In this document: positions 24,815-33,296 of the stretch, piece by piece | How positions within the stretch are numbered: position 1 is the first letter of the stretch | Layout of the letters: each line of letters starts with the position of its first letter | Assembly: GCF_022678645.1 (NCBI RefSeq) | Contig: NZ_JALBWV010000028.1 | Coordinates: 1-64,000 of the forward strand | Direction of reading: 5' to 3' | DNA: 64,000 nucleotides | Source of the DNA: Saccharopolyspora soli | Lineage (GTDB): Bacteria > Actinomycetota > Actinomycetes > Mycobacteriales > Pseudonocardiaceae | Notes under the pieces: generated by a model | Told to the model about the DNA's origin: nothing | Seen by the model: the letters and a program-made list of their open reading frames with translations, nothing else | The model's database searches: none | Made by a program: the position numbers and the translations under genes

Positions 24815-26383
24815 ATGATCGGCAATGCGGTGGCCGCCTCGGCGACCACGACCCACAACGAGCTGGTGCTTGCCGCACTGCGACGTTGGCCGGACCGGAG
24901 CGCGTTCGTGTACGGCGAGGTCACCTACACCTACGCGGAGTCGGCGGATCTGATCGCCCGCATGATGGCGGTGCTGGCCGCCCGGGGGATCGGTCCCGGC
25001 ACGGCGCTGGGCGTGCTCGCACCGAACCGTCCGGAGGCATGGCTCGTGTCGGTGGCCGCTCAGCTGCTCGGCGGGCATTCCGTCGGCATGCACGCCAGGG
25101 CGTCGTTCGACGACCACCTCTTCGAGTGTGTGGACGCCGACGTCCGGGTGCTCGTGGTGGACCCGACCTTCGCCGATGACGCCGGGCGACTGGCTGCGGC
25201 CGGCGTGTCCACCCTGCTGAGCATCGGGCCGGGTGAGTTCGCGCCGGACATCCTCGCCTTGGCGGCCGCCGAATCGCCCCGCCCACTCGATGCGTCCGAT
25301 GTGGACGGCGAGCACTGGGCGGAGATCCTTTACACCGGCGGCACCACGGGGCGGTCCAAGGGTGTTATCCAGAGCCAGCGCGCGCGGGCGGCGATCACCC
25401 TCGCGGCGCCGCTGGCCTACGAGCTGCCGCTCGCGCCGGTGTATCTGGCCGCTGCGCCGATCACCCATGCCGCAGCGCACTTCCTCGTCCCGACACTGCT
25501 GCGCGGCGGGACCGTGGTGCTGCTGGACGGGTTCCGGCCGGAGGAGTTCGTCGAGACCGTCCGCCGCACCCGCGCCAACTTCTCGTTCCTGGTGCCCACG
25601 ATGATCTACAAGCTGCTCGACCACGGGCAGGCCGCGTCGATCGAGATGCCGACGCTGGAGCGGATCATCTACGGCGCCTCGCCGATGTCACCGAGCAGGT
25701 TGATCGAGGGTCACGACCGGCTCGGGCCGGTGTTCACCCAGATCTACGGGCAGACCGAGACACTCGCTCTCGGCACCGCGCTGCTGTCTGCCGAGCACGA
25801 CCTGTCCGACCAGACCCGGCTGATGTCGTGCGGACGCGCGGTGCCCGGCACCCGGATCGCGTTGCTCGGTGAGGACAACCGGCCGGTGGCCCGCGGCGAG
25901 GTCGGCGAGATCGCGATCCGCAGCCCAGGCGTCATGCTCGGATACCACCACCAGCCCGAGCTCACCGCCGAGACGCTCGCCGACGGGTGGCTGCACACCG
26001 GCGACATGGGCCGCGAGGACGACGCCGGCTTCTACACCATCGTCGATCGCAAGAAGGACTTCATCATCTCCGGCGGGTTCAACGTCTACACCCGCGAGAT
26101 CGAGGACGTCCTGTGCGCCGACCCGGCCGTGGCGGCGGCCGCGGTCATCGGCATCCCCGACCCGGTGTGGGGCGAGGCGGTGAAGGCGGTCGTGGTGCCC
26201 GTGCCGGGCGCCACTGTGGACATCGCGAATCTGGTCAAGCTGGTGCGTGACGCGAAGGGCGGCGTGCACACGCCGAAGTCGGTGGACGTCGTCGCCGAAC
26301 TGCCGCTGACCCCGGTCGGCAAGCCGGACAAGAAGGCGCTGCGCGCCGCCTACTGGGCTGACCAGCAGCGCGCCGTGAGCTGA
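24815..26383 (+). CDS. AMP-dependent acyl-CoA synthetase/ligase
   Basis: A 522-aa ANL-superfamily ligase that activates a carboxylate with ATP and CoA. The P-loop is ILYTGGTTGRSKGVI, the A5 motif IYGQTET, A7 HTGDMG, A8 KDFIISGGFNVYTREIEDVL, and the catalytic Lys is in LTPVGKPDKKALR. GGAGG lies 6 bp before the ATG, 20 bp after the HyuB stop. Directly after a carboxylase-like pair, it would convert a 3-oxo acid to its CoA thioester, as benzoylacetate CoA ligase does in acetophenone degradation. The substrate is inferred from order only. Confidence 0.9.
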   Translation: MIGNAVAASATTTHNELVLAALRRWPDRSAFVYGEVTYTYAESADLIARMMAVLAARGIGPGTALGVLAPNRPEAWLVSVAAQLLGGHSVGMHARASFDDHLFECVDADVRVLVVDPTFADDAGRLAAAGVSTLLSIGPGEFAPDILALAAAESPRPLDASDVDGEHWAEILYTGGTTGRSKGVIQSQRARAAITLAAPLAYELPLAPVYLAAAPITHAAAHFLVPTLLRGGTVVLLDGFRPEEFVETVRRTRANFSFLVPTMIYKLLDHGQAASIEMPTLERIIYGASPMSPSRLIEGHDRLGPVFTQIYGQTETLALGTALLSAEHDLSDQTRLMSCGRAVPGTRIALLGEDNRPVARGEVGEIAIRSPGVMLGYHHQPELTAETLADGWLHTGDMGREDDAGFYTIVDRKKDFIISGGFNVYTREIEDVLCADPAVAAAAVIGIPDPVWGEAVKAVVVPVPGATVDIANLVKLVRDAKGGVHTPKSVDVVAELPLTPVGKPDKKALRAAYWADQQRAVS

Positions 26384-26410
26384 TCCCCGACTCGTTGAGA
26401 GGAGTCCGCC

Positions 26411-27535
26411 GTGCGGATTCGTGCCGCCGTGCTCCGGCAGTCGCCGATTTCCGGCCCGTATGCGACGACCACACCACTGTCCATTGAGGATCTTTGGCTC
26501 GACGATCCCGGCCCTGGTGAGGTACTCGTGCGCGTCGACGCGGCGGGCCTGTGCCACTCGGACCTGTCCGTCGTGGACGGCAACCGGCCGCGCCCGCTGC
26601 CGATGGCGCTCGGCCACGAGGCGGCGGGCACCGTGCTCGAGGTCGGGGTCGGTGTCTACGACGTGCGGCCCGGCGACCGGGTGGTGCTCGTGTACGTGCC
26701 GAGCTGCGGAGTCTGCCGCTACTGCGGATCCGGCCGGCCCGCGCTGTGCCCGGCGGCGGCCACGGCGAACGGGTGCGGCGCCCTGATCCGCGGTGGCTCC
26801 CGGTTGCGGGACGCCACCGGCGCCGACGTGCGTCACCACCTCGGTGTGTCCGGGTTCGCCACCCACTCCGTGGTGGACCGCAACTCCCTGGTGGTGATCG
26901 GTGCGGACGTGCCGGCAGACGTGGCGGCACTGTTTGGCTGCGCCATGCTCACCGGGTTCGGCGCGGTCGTACACACCGCCGCGGTGCGCCCGGGTGACTC
27001 GGTCGCGGTGTTCGGGCTCGGCGGTGTCGGGCAGGCGGCGGTGATGGCCGCTGTGGCGGCCGGCGCCTACCCCGTGGTCGCCGTGGATCCAGTGGGGGAC
27101 AAGCAGAAGCTCGCGCTGGACCTCGGTGCGAGCCACGTCGGCCCGCCCGACGTGGCCGCGTCGCTGGTGAAGGAGGCCAGCCCCGGCGGGGTCGACTGGG
27201 CGTTCGAGGTTGTCGGCTCTGCCGCCGTGCTCGAGTCCGCCTACGCGGTGACCGGTCGAGGCGGCACGGCCGTCGCCGTCGGACTCCCGCACCCCGACAC
27301 GCGGGTTTCGCTGCCGGTGCTGGACATCGTCGCCGGCAACCGCGGCATCCTCGGCTCCTACATGGGTTCCGCGCAACCTCAGCTCGACATTCCCGCCATG
27401 ATCGCGTTGTGGCGCGCCGGCCGATTGCCGGTGGACCGGCTCAAGAGCACGGAGCTGCCGTTGTCGGACATCAACTCCGCGCTCGACGCGCTCGCCGGCG
27501 GCGCGGCGGTCCGGCAGATAGTGGTGCCCACGTGA
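26411..27535 (+). CDS. Zinc-dependent alcohol dehydrogenase (MDR family)
   Basis: A 374-aa medium-chain dehydrogenase. Catalytic zinc ligands are in GLCHSDLSVVDG (Cys) and ALGHEAAG (His). The structural zinc loop is CGVCRYCGSGRPALC, four cysteines as in class III-like ADHs. The Rossmann motif GLGGVGQAA precedes VVAVDPVGDKQKLALDLGA, where the Asp after the second strand suggests NAD rather than NADP. The ATG-less start is a GTG with GAGAGGAG upstream. In this cluster it could oxidise a secondary alcohol to the ketone used by the HyuA/HyuB pair. It overlaps the thioesterase gene by 4 bp. Confidence 0.9.
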   Translation: MRIRAAVLRQSPISGPYATTTPLSIEDLWLDDPGPGEVLVRVDAAGLCHSDLSVVDGNRPRPLPMALGHEAAGTVLEVGVGVYDVRPGDRVVLVYVPSCGVCRYCGSGRPALCPAAATANGCGALIRGGSRLRDATGADVRHHLGVSGFATHSVVDRNSLVVIGADVPADVAALFGCAMLTGFGAVVHTAAVRPGDSVAVFGLGGVGQAAVMAAVAAGAYPVVAVDPVGDKQKLALDLGASHVGPPDVAASLVKEASPGGVDWAFEVVGSAAVLESAYAVTGRGGTAVAVGLPHPDTRVSLPVLDIVAGNRGILGSYMGSAQPQLDIPAMIALWRAGRLPVDRLKSTELPLSDINSALDALAGGAAVRQIVVPT

Positions 27536-27948
27536 ATACTCTCGCCCGTGCCGACTTCCCCGTGCTGCGGCCCCAACAGACCCGCTGGAGCGACAACGAC
27601 GTGTACGGGCACGTCAACAACGCCGCCTACTACCTATGGTTCGACAGCACGGTCAACGGCTGGCTGATGGACACGACCGGCGTGGACATCCGCATGCTGC
27701 CGGCCATCGGCGTCGTGGTGGAGACCTCGTGCCGGTTCGTGCATGAAGTCACATTCCCGGACCGGCTCGACATCGGGCTGGCGCTGGAGCACCGCGGCCG
27801 CACCAGCGTCCGCTACCGGCTCGGCGTGTTCCGCGATGACCTGCTGTGCGCGCACGGCCAGTTCGTTCACGTGTACGTCGACCCGGCCACCCGCCGCCCG
27901 ACGCAGATCCCTGACCTGATCGGCAAGGCCCTGGACACGTTGGCATAG
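27532..27948 (+). CDS. Acyl-CoA thioesterase (4HBT hotdog fold)
   Basis: A 138-aa hotdog-fold protein. The active-site signature WSDNDVYGHVNNAAYYLWFD contains the catalytic Asp of 4-hydroxybenzoyl-CoA-thioesterase-type enzymes. It would hydrolyse an acyl-CoA, perhaps relieving CoA trapping in the pathway or releasing the product. The GTG start shares GTGA with the stop of the alcohol dehydrogenase, so translation is probably coupled. The acyl-CoA dehydrogenase gene follows after 14 bp. Confidence 0.85.
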   Translation: MNTLARADFPVLRPQQTRWSDNDVYGHVNNAAYYLWFDSTVNGWLMDTTGVDIRMLPAIGVVVETSCRFVHEVTFPDRLDIGLALEHRGRTSVRYRLGVFRDDLLCAHGQFVHVYVDPATRRPTQIPDLIGKALDTLA

Positions 27949-27962
27949 AACGGAGCTCGCCC

Positions 27963-29111
27963 ATGCCTGCCATCCGCCTACTTCCCGACCAGACCGCCGA
28001 GGACCTCCTGGAGATGGTCCGTGACCTGTGCCGAGCCGAGCTCGCCCCGCGGGCCGCGGCCGCCGAAGCTGGCGGGGAGTTCCCGCGTGACATGTTCCGG
28101 CTGCTCGGCAAGCAGGGCATCCTCTCGCTGCCGTACGAGGAACGCTACGGCGGCGGCGGGCTGCCCGACGAGGTCACGCTGCAGGTGGTCGAGGAGATCG
28201 CCACCGCCTGGGCCACCGTGGGCGTCGGCCTGACCGTGCAGTGGGCCAGCTGTCATCCACTGTGGAAGCACGGGACCGACGCCCAGCGCGACCGGTGGCT
28301 TGGCAACATGATCGGCGGCGATCTGCTCGGCGGCTACTGTCTGTCCGAACCGGACGCCGGCTCCGACGCGGGATCGCTGCGCACGCGGGCGGCGCGCGAC
28401 GGCGACTCCTACGTCATTACCGGCACCAAGGCGTGGATCACCCACGGCGGCGTCGCGGACTTCTACGCGGTGATGGCGCGAACCTCGGACGACGGGTCCC
28501 GCGGCATCTCGTGTTTCCTCGTGCCCGGCGACGCGGAGGGACTCACTGCGGGTCCGCCGGAGACCAAGATGGGGCTCACCGGCTCGCGCACCACGCAGCT
28601 GCGGTTCGAGGGTGTGCGGGTCCCGGTCGACCAAAGGATCGACGCCGAGGGTCGTGGCCTTCCCATGGCCCTCGAAGCACTCAACACCGGTCGGCTGTGC
28701 ATCGCCGCGTGCGCCACCGGTCTCGCGCAGGCGGCACTCGACTGCGCGGTGTCATATGCGCGACAGCGAGAGCAGTTCGGCCAGCCGATCATCAACTTCC
28801 AGGGCGTGTCGTTCCTGCTCGCCGACATGTCGGCCGCCGTCGAGAGCGCGCGGGCGACCTATGTGGACGCCGCGCGGCGCAAGGACCGCAGGCTGCCGTT
28901 CACCCGGGAGGCCGCGATCGCGAAGCTCGTCACGAGCGACCTCGCGATGAAGGTGACCACCGACGCGGTGCAGGTGCTCGGCGGCGTCGGCTACACACGC
29001 GAGTTCCCCGCCGAGCGGTACATGCGCGAGGCCAAGATCATGCAGATCTTCGAGGGCACCAACCAGATCCAGCGGCTCGTGATCGGCCGCGACCTCGCGG
29101 CAGGAAGTTGA
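27963..29111 (+). CDS. Acyl-CoA dehydrogenase
   Basis: A 382-aa FAD-dependent acyl-CoA dehydrogenase. The central strands include GGYCLSEPDAGSDAGSLRTRA and YVITGTKAWITHGG. The C-terminal domain holds QVLGGVGYTREFPAERYMREAK and the catalytic Glu364 in IFEGTNQIQRLVIGR. It introduces the 2,3 double bond of an acyl-CoA, feeding the hydratase and SDR at the start of the cluster. The gene ends 5 bp before the LLM oxidoreductase. Chain-length preference is not readable. Confidence 0.92.
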   Translation: MPAIRLLPDQTAEDLLEMVRDLCRAELAPRAAAAEAGGEFPRDMFRLLGKQGILSLPYEERYGGGGLPDEVTLQVVEEIATAWATVGVGLTVQWASCHPLWKHGTDAQRDRWLGNMIGGDLLGGYCLSEPDAGSDAGSLRTRAARDGDSYVITGTKAWITHGGVADFYAVMARTSDDGSRGISCFLVPGDAEGLTAGPPETKMGLTGSRTTQLRFEGVRVPVDQRIDAEGRGLPMALEALNTGRLCIAACATGLAQAALDCAVSYARQREQFGQPIINFQGVSFLLADMSAAVESARATYVDAARRKDRRLPFTREAAIAKLVTSDLAMKVTTDAVQVLGGVGYTREFPAERYMREAKIMQIFEGTNQIQRLVIGRDLAAGS

Positions 29112-29116
29112 GCGGG

Positions 29117-30064
29117 ATGCGTTGGGGCATCAGCATTCCGTACCCGGACCTCGGGCTCGCCGAGCAGGCCGACCGGTACGCCGAGCTGGCCGAGGCCGGC
29201 TACACCGACTTCTGGACCCTGGAAGCGAGCGGATGGGACGCGTTCACCCCGCTCACAATGGTCGCGACGCGACTCCCGACCGTCCACATCGGAACAGCGA
29301 TCGTGCCGGTGTTCAGCCGCGGCGCGGCGGTGCTCGCGCAGTCCGCGGCCGCGATGGCCGAGCTTGCCGGGGACCGGTTCACGCTCGGACTCGGCTCGTC
29401 GACCAGCGTGATCATGCGGAACTGGAACGGTGTGCCGTTCACCGAGCCGTTCAAACGCACCCGGGACACCGTCCGATTCCTCCGCAGCGCCCTCGCCGGC
29501 GAGCGGGTCAACCACTCCTACGACACGTTCGCCGTGCGCGGTTTCCGGCTCGACCGGCCGCCTGCGGTGGTGCCGAGGATCCTGCTCGCGGCGTTGCGGC
29601 CTGGCATGCTGCGAATGGCCGGCCGTGAGGGTGACGGCGCGATTCTGAGCTGGCTGTCCGCCGACGACGTCCCCACAGTCACCGCACACGTCGGCGCCGA
29701 CCGGATGGTGGCCGCGCGGATCTTCGTCGCACCGTCGGTGGACACCGAGGCGGTGCACGCCGCGGCTCGACGGGTTATGGCTGGCTACCTCACCGCGCCG
29801 GTGTACCGAGCATTCCACGAGGGGCTTGGCCGTGGCGAGGCGCTGGCCGAGCTATGGTCGCGTTGGGACAGTGGGGACCGGAAGGGTGCTGCCGCCGCGA
29901 TCCCGGACAAAGTGGTGGACGAGCTGGTGGTCAACGGCAGCCCGGACGAGTGTGTCGAGGGGATCCAGCGCTACGTGGCGAACGGGGTGGACGTGCCGAT
30001 CATCCTGCCACTGCCGGTCGGTATGACTACCCACGACGCCGCGCTCCGGCTGGCGCCCCGATGA
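29117..30064 (+). CDS. LLM class (luciferase-like) oxidoreductase
   Basis: A 315-aa TIM-barrel flavin or F420 enzyme. The start MRWGISIPYPDLGLAEQADR, then AELAEAGYTDFWTLEASGWD, and the middle RFTLGLGSSTSVIMRNWNGV, then EPFKRTRDTVRFLRSAL, follow F420-dependent LLM proteins. A longer in-frame opening upstream overlaps the acyl-CoA dehydrogenase out of frame and is spurious. As the last gene of the cluster it may oxidise or reduce a pathway intermediate, or act as a monooxygenase on the ketone. F420 use is inferred from family and host. Confidence 0.87.
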   Translation: MRWGISIPYPDLGLAEQADRYAELAEAGYTDFWTLEASGWDAFTPLTMVATRLPTVHIGTAIVPVFSRGAAVLAQSAAAMAELAGDRFTLGLGSSTSVIMRNWNGVPFTEPFKRTRDTVRFLRSALAGERVNHSYDTFAVRGFRLDRPPAVVPRILLAALRPGMLRMAGREGDGAILSWLSADDVPTVTAHVGADRMVAARIFVAPSVDTEAVHAAARRVMAGYLTAPVYRAFHEGLGRGEALAELWSRWDSGDRKGAAAAIPDKVVDELVVNGSPDECVEGIQRYVANGVDVPIILPLPVGMTTHDAALRLAPR

Positions 30065-30241
30065 ACCGCATGCTCGTCGCCGTTGTTACCAGGGATCGGC
30101 TATCGTGCCGTCTGTGTTCAAGCCGAATTGAACGAGGGTCTCGGCCTCACTTTTGTTTCCGCTCCTCGTGAAATATTTGGATAGAACCGCAATCGCGATA
30201 TCGGCATTTTCCATTTACTTTCCTAAAGTCTGATCCTACCT

Positions 30242-30278
30242 ATTTCGAGCATTTCTGGACCCCGTAGTGCTTCGAAAT
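30242..30278. terminator. Imperfect hairpin after the catabolic cluster
   Basis: ATTTCGAGCA and TGCTTCGAAAT pair with one bulged base around a loop of about 16 nt, in an AT-rich stretch 180 bp after the last gene. There is no U-run, so a terminator role is tentative. It could equally mark the edge of inserted DNA. Confidence 0.25.
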
Positions 30279-30289
30279 GGCTTCACTCA

Positions 30290-30636
30290 CTGTCGCCCGA
30301 TCTAGCCGGTCAGGTCGCGCTAGTGGTCACCAGCCCACCGTATGGGCCATCCACCCACGGGCAGGTCAACGTCGTCCCCGGTGGCGGGGTGCACAAGTAC
30401 CACCACCTCTACGTCAACACCCTCGACCGCGGCAACCTCGCCAACATCGGCCACCACCGACTCCTCTCCGGCTTCACCAAAATCTTCGCCGCCACCACAA
30501 GGTTCCTGCGGCCCGGCGGGCACCTCGCGATCACCCTGCGCCCCTGGCGCGAACACGCCGAACTGATCGACCTGCCCTCCCAAATCGCCGCATGCGGCCG
30601 GCAGGCCGGGCTCATCCCCGTCGAGCGCTGCGTAGA
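30290..30636 (+). pseudogene. TRM11-like DNA/RNA methyltransferase remnant
   Basis: The frame contains the catalytic motif VVTSPPYGPSTHGQV, then a conserved block with YHHLYVNTLDRGN and FLRPGGHLAITLRPWREHAE, then GLIPVERC. This is the C-terminal half of an S-adenosylmethionine methyltransferase of the TRM11/DNA-methylase type. The SAM-binding N-terminal half is missing, and the frame breaks where an integrase remnant begins. It resembles the methyltransferase-fold genes near 40-42 kb but keeps the TSPPYG motif they lack, so it probably comes from a related older element. Confidence 0.7.
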
Positions 30637-30637
30637 T

Positions 30638-31373
30638 CACCTGGGCGACCTACGACTCCCACATCCGCAATCACATCCTGCCCCGCTGGTCTGGCACCGC
30701 CCTGGGAGACATTCAGCGGATCGCGGTCAAGGGCTGGGTGAACAAGAAACTCCGCCCGACCATGGCAGACAAGAGCGCCCAGGACATCCTCGTGCTGTTC
30801 TCGATGATCCTCGGCGAAGCCGTGGACGAGGGATTGATCGGCGCGAACCCGTGTCGGAAACTGCGCATCAGCTTCGACCCCGACTTCGGCACACTGCACG
30901 AAGTGCGGGGGCGGCTGGAACTCGGGCAGCCGAAGACTCCGGCTAGTGTCCGAACGGTGCACCTGCCGCCGTTCCTGGCCGAGGAACTCCGGGCACACCG
31001 GGAACGCAACCCGGATGCGCGGTTTGTGTTCACCGGGGCAGGCGGTGGGCTGTACCGGCGGTCCAACTTCCGCCGCCGGATCTGGCTGCCTGCTTTGGCC
31101 GGGGACGAGAAGAAGAGGTGGTCACCGATCAACCAAGACTTGCACTTCCATGACCTGCGTCACACGCACGAGACGTGGCTGATCGAGGATCATGTGCCGC
31201 GCATCATGCGGCTGGTGCGGCTCGGGCACAAGCGCAAGGACGTCGACGACATCTACTCGCACGTCATGGACCAGATGATCGAGGACACGCTGAAGGCCCT
31301 GCAGCAGCGGTGGGAGCAGGATGGCGGGTGGACGTGGCAGGAAAACACCGCTGTGGGGCGGGAAGCGGCATGA
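30638..31373 (+). pseudogene. Tyrosine recombinase remnant lacking N-terminus and catalytic Arg I
   Basis: The readable protein runs from TYDSHIRNHILPRWSG, through the core-binding domain, to DLHFHDLRHTHETWL, VRLGHKRKDVDDIYSHVMDQ and a natural stop. HxxR, GH and the nucleophile Tyr are present. Between NPCRKLRISFD and PDFGTLHEVRGRLELG the usual 30-40 residues with TGxRxxEL, which hold the first catalytic Arg, are deleted. The N-terminal arm-binding domain is replaced by the methyltransferase remnant. The protein cannot recombine DNA. Confidence 0.8.
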
Positions 31374-31644
31374 ACTCTTCGGATTGGGGGTTGTGGTCAG
31401 CAGACCGTGCTCCCAATTTGCTCCCAGACGATCCGTGCCGTACGTGTGACGGCTTGCCGCACAGTCGACCTCGACCCGACTGGCGCTGACCCCGAAGAGT
31501 CGCCCGATCATGGCCAGGGTTTGTCGCGACCGGCACGACTGTCCTCGCGTCGTGCGGGCTGCGGTTTTACGGCCTGTGTTTTCCAGGCGCGCGATGATCA
31601 CTCGTTCGTAGCTTCATGGCGCTGGCCGGTGCTGGTAAGCACTA

Positions 31645-32211
31645 GTGGTAGGTCGCTACCGCGAGGCCAAAGCCCCGCATACAGGAGGGTTGGCGCTGGT
31701 GTGCTTTTGGAAGCGAAGAGCTCGTCGAGGGAAAGACTCGTCCAACCAGTCGTGCCCCGCTCCTCACAGTTCATCTGACCCTCCAGCGAAGGTCAGTCCC
31801 GAAAATAAGCGAGTTTCGGACACGAACTTCTATCCAGATACGTGGGACCTGGTTGACCGCGTGGCGGGTATCGCTTATGTCAAGCTCCAGTGTCACCAGG
31901 AGACCTGGCGCGCTCTTGTCGACGGGGTGGTCGCGGTTGACCAGCTTCCGTCAAGGGACGCTGCTGTTTACTGTGACGGGGTCAATGCTCAAATGGTTGA
32001 AGTCGAGCTTTCGGGAATCAAGTTAATGTCCATTCTTCGCATTACTGCAAGTGATCGAATTATTGAGAGCTTCAAGCCTGGTTCTGCGAATGCTGTATCC
32101 ATTGCGATCCGCTTGCGCAAGGAGATCGTAAGAATATTGGCCAAGATTTCACCAGCTGAAAGCTTGCGAGAAAGAGTGGAGCTTCCGCCTATCGTCCTTG
32201 ACGACAGGTAA
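31645..32211 (+). CDS. Hypothetical protein, lower GC than neighbours
   Basis: The open frame gives up to 188 aa. The last 125 residues (from about FYPDTWDLVDRVAGIAYVKL to LPPIVLDDR) look like a folded alpha/beta protein, with helices such as AVSIAIRLRKEIVRILAKI. The first 60 residues are compositionally odd and the true start is probably later; no good ribosome site was found. GC content and codon choice (more A/T third positions) differ from the chromosome, suggesting recent acquisition. It lies alone between an integrase remnant and a terminator-like hairpin. The 270 bp before it hold no gene. No family is recognised. Confidence 0.4.
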   Translation: MVGRYREAKAPHTGGLALVCFWKRRARRGKDSSNQSCPAPHSSSDPPAKVSPENKRVSDTNFYPDTWDLVDRVAGIAYVKLQCHQETWRALVDGVVAVDQLPSRDAAVYCDGVNAQMVEVELSGIKLMSILRITASDRIIESFKPGSANAVSIAIRLRKEIVRILAKISPAESLRERVELPPIVLDDR

Positions 32212-32299
32212 TAAAGGACAGGGGCGGCCCGCCTGTCACGTTGCTCCGGTTATGGCCGCTACGGCGATCTGAGGACGCTTCGAGAGGGCTATCTCAGCA

Positions 32300-32335
32300 G
32301 AACCGGGCCCCGACGTCGAGGCCCGGTTCTTTGCT
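32300..32335. terminator. Rho-independent-type terminator
   Basis: GAACCGGGCC and GGCCCGGTTC form a perfect 10-bp stem around a 10-nt loop, followed by TTTGCT. It lies 88 bp after the hypothetical gene and at the 3' side of the convergent creatininase pseudogene, so it could serve either strand. Confidence 0.6.
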
Positions 32336-32343
32336 CTATTGTC

Positions 32344-32930
32344 TCAGCCCCTCAACATCGCGAGATGTGCCTGAAAGCTCCCAGTGAGGCTATCGAGGAT
32401 CGCCGCGCCTTTCACTGCGCTCGCAAGGGATGGCTGTCCGATAACCCCGGTCGGCGTGTAACCCGCCATGCCGAGCGTCAAGAGGTCGGGCCGTCGGGGG
32501 GCCTCGTGGTCGGCGCGTTGCCATCCCTCGCGGACGAGATCCGGTGTGGCGTGCAGGAAGATGCTCGTTTCGAGTTCCTCACCGTGCATGTCATCGTGTC
32601 CGCTGCTCTCGCAACCTGCGTCGACACGTGCCTTGTTCATGGATTCTCTATCCGGGTAGAGCGACATTCGACGTTCGGCAACGTTCGCTTCTTGCACCAC
32701 ATTGGACAGAACGTAGTTGCCGCCGTGACCAGAAACGAGAACCAGTTTCTGATTCCCGCGCGCTCCAAGGAAGCCGCCACGTCCGTGACGATCGAGTAGA
32801 GGGTCTTGGCAGAGATGCTCACAGAGCCAGCGAGCAGCTTTTCGTGTTCGTGTGAGCAGCTGATCGTGATGGGAGGCAGGCGAAAGAGTCCGTAGGCGTC
32901 GGCAAGCAACTTCCCGGCCCACCGGCCCAG
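32344..32930 (-). pseudogene. Creatininase family protein, frameshifted and 5'-truncated
   Basis: The upstream frame reads LLADAYGLFRLPPITISCSH, then EHEKLLAGSVSISAKTLYSI. The downstream frame continues KLVLVSGHGGNYVLSNVVQE and DMHGEELETSIFLHATPDLV to the stop. Creatininase-type amidohydrolases have exactly this order, with the HGGN and E residues binding metal. A one-base indel near 32750 breaks the frame, and the usual first 40-50 residues (GSFEQHGPHLP) are not readable. The excisionase gene starts just beyond on the other strand, so the 5' end may have been cut by element insertion. A few relatives act in mycofactocin maturation. Confidence 0.75.
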
Positions 32931-32987
32931 GAGAGGCGCCACCGACACCACCAAGAAGGTCACCGACCGTAGCCCGAAGGGGATCTT

Positions 32988-33296
32988 GTGAGTACCGAAC
33001 AAGCCAACCTCGTTGCGCTGTTGACTGCCCTGACCAAAGCGTTGTCGGCCAGTGAAGCCACGCCGCCAGCGACGCCTTCTCAACCGGAGATCACCGAGGC
33101 TGGTGGTCCGGTGCTGATCTCGATCCCCGAGGCAGCCCGCTTGTTGGGACTCAGTCGCGCCTCGGCCTACCGCTATGCGGCAGCCGGGAAACTGCCCGTC
33201 AAGCGGTTCGGTCGGCGCGTGTACGTCATCCGTGCCCGGCTCGCCGATGTCGTGGTTCCCGACTCGGATGTCTCCCTGGAGGTTGACGCTGCATGA
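32988..33296 (+). CDS. Excisionase-like helix-turn-helix protein (AlpA/Xis type)
   Basis: A 102-aa DNA-binding protein. The C-terminal half is an Xis/MerR-like winged HTH: ISIPEAARLLGLSRASAYRY, then AAAGKLPVKRFGRRVYVIRA. The N-terminal 40 residues are a polar linker. Its ATGA overlap with the integrase downstream shows coupled expression. Such proteins set the direction of recombination by bending att DNA. The start is a GTG (reading STEQANLVAL...) with AAGGGGA upstream. Confidence 0.85.
   Translation: MSTEQANLVALLTALTKALSASEATPPATPSQPEITEAGGPVLISIPEAARLLGLSRASAYRYAAAGKLPVKRFGRRVYVIRARLADVVVPDSDVSLEVDAA

Noticed and set aside
28241-29116. Long N-terminal extension of the LLM oxidoreductase
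   Set aside because: It overlaps the acyl-CoA dehydrogenase out of frame; the LLM fold begins at the ATG at 29117.
31374-31644. Short minus-strand frame IGRLFGVSASRVEV as an HTH gene
   Set aside because: Fewer than 20 residues look HTH-like, with no start or continuing domain.
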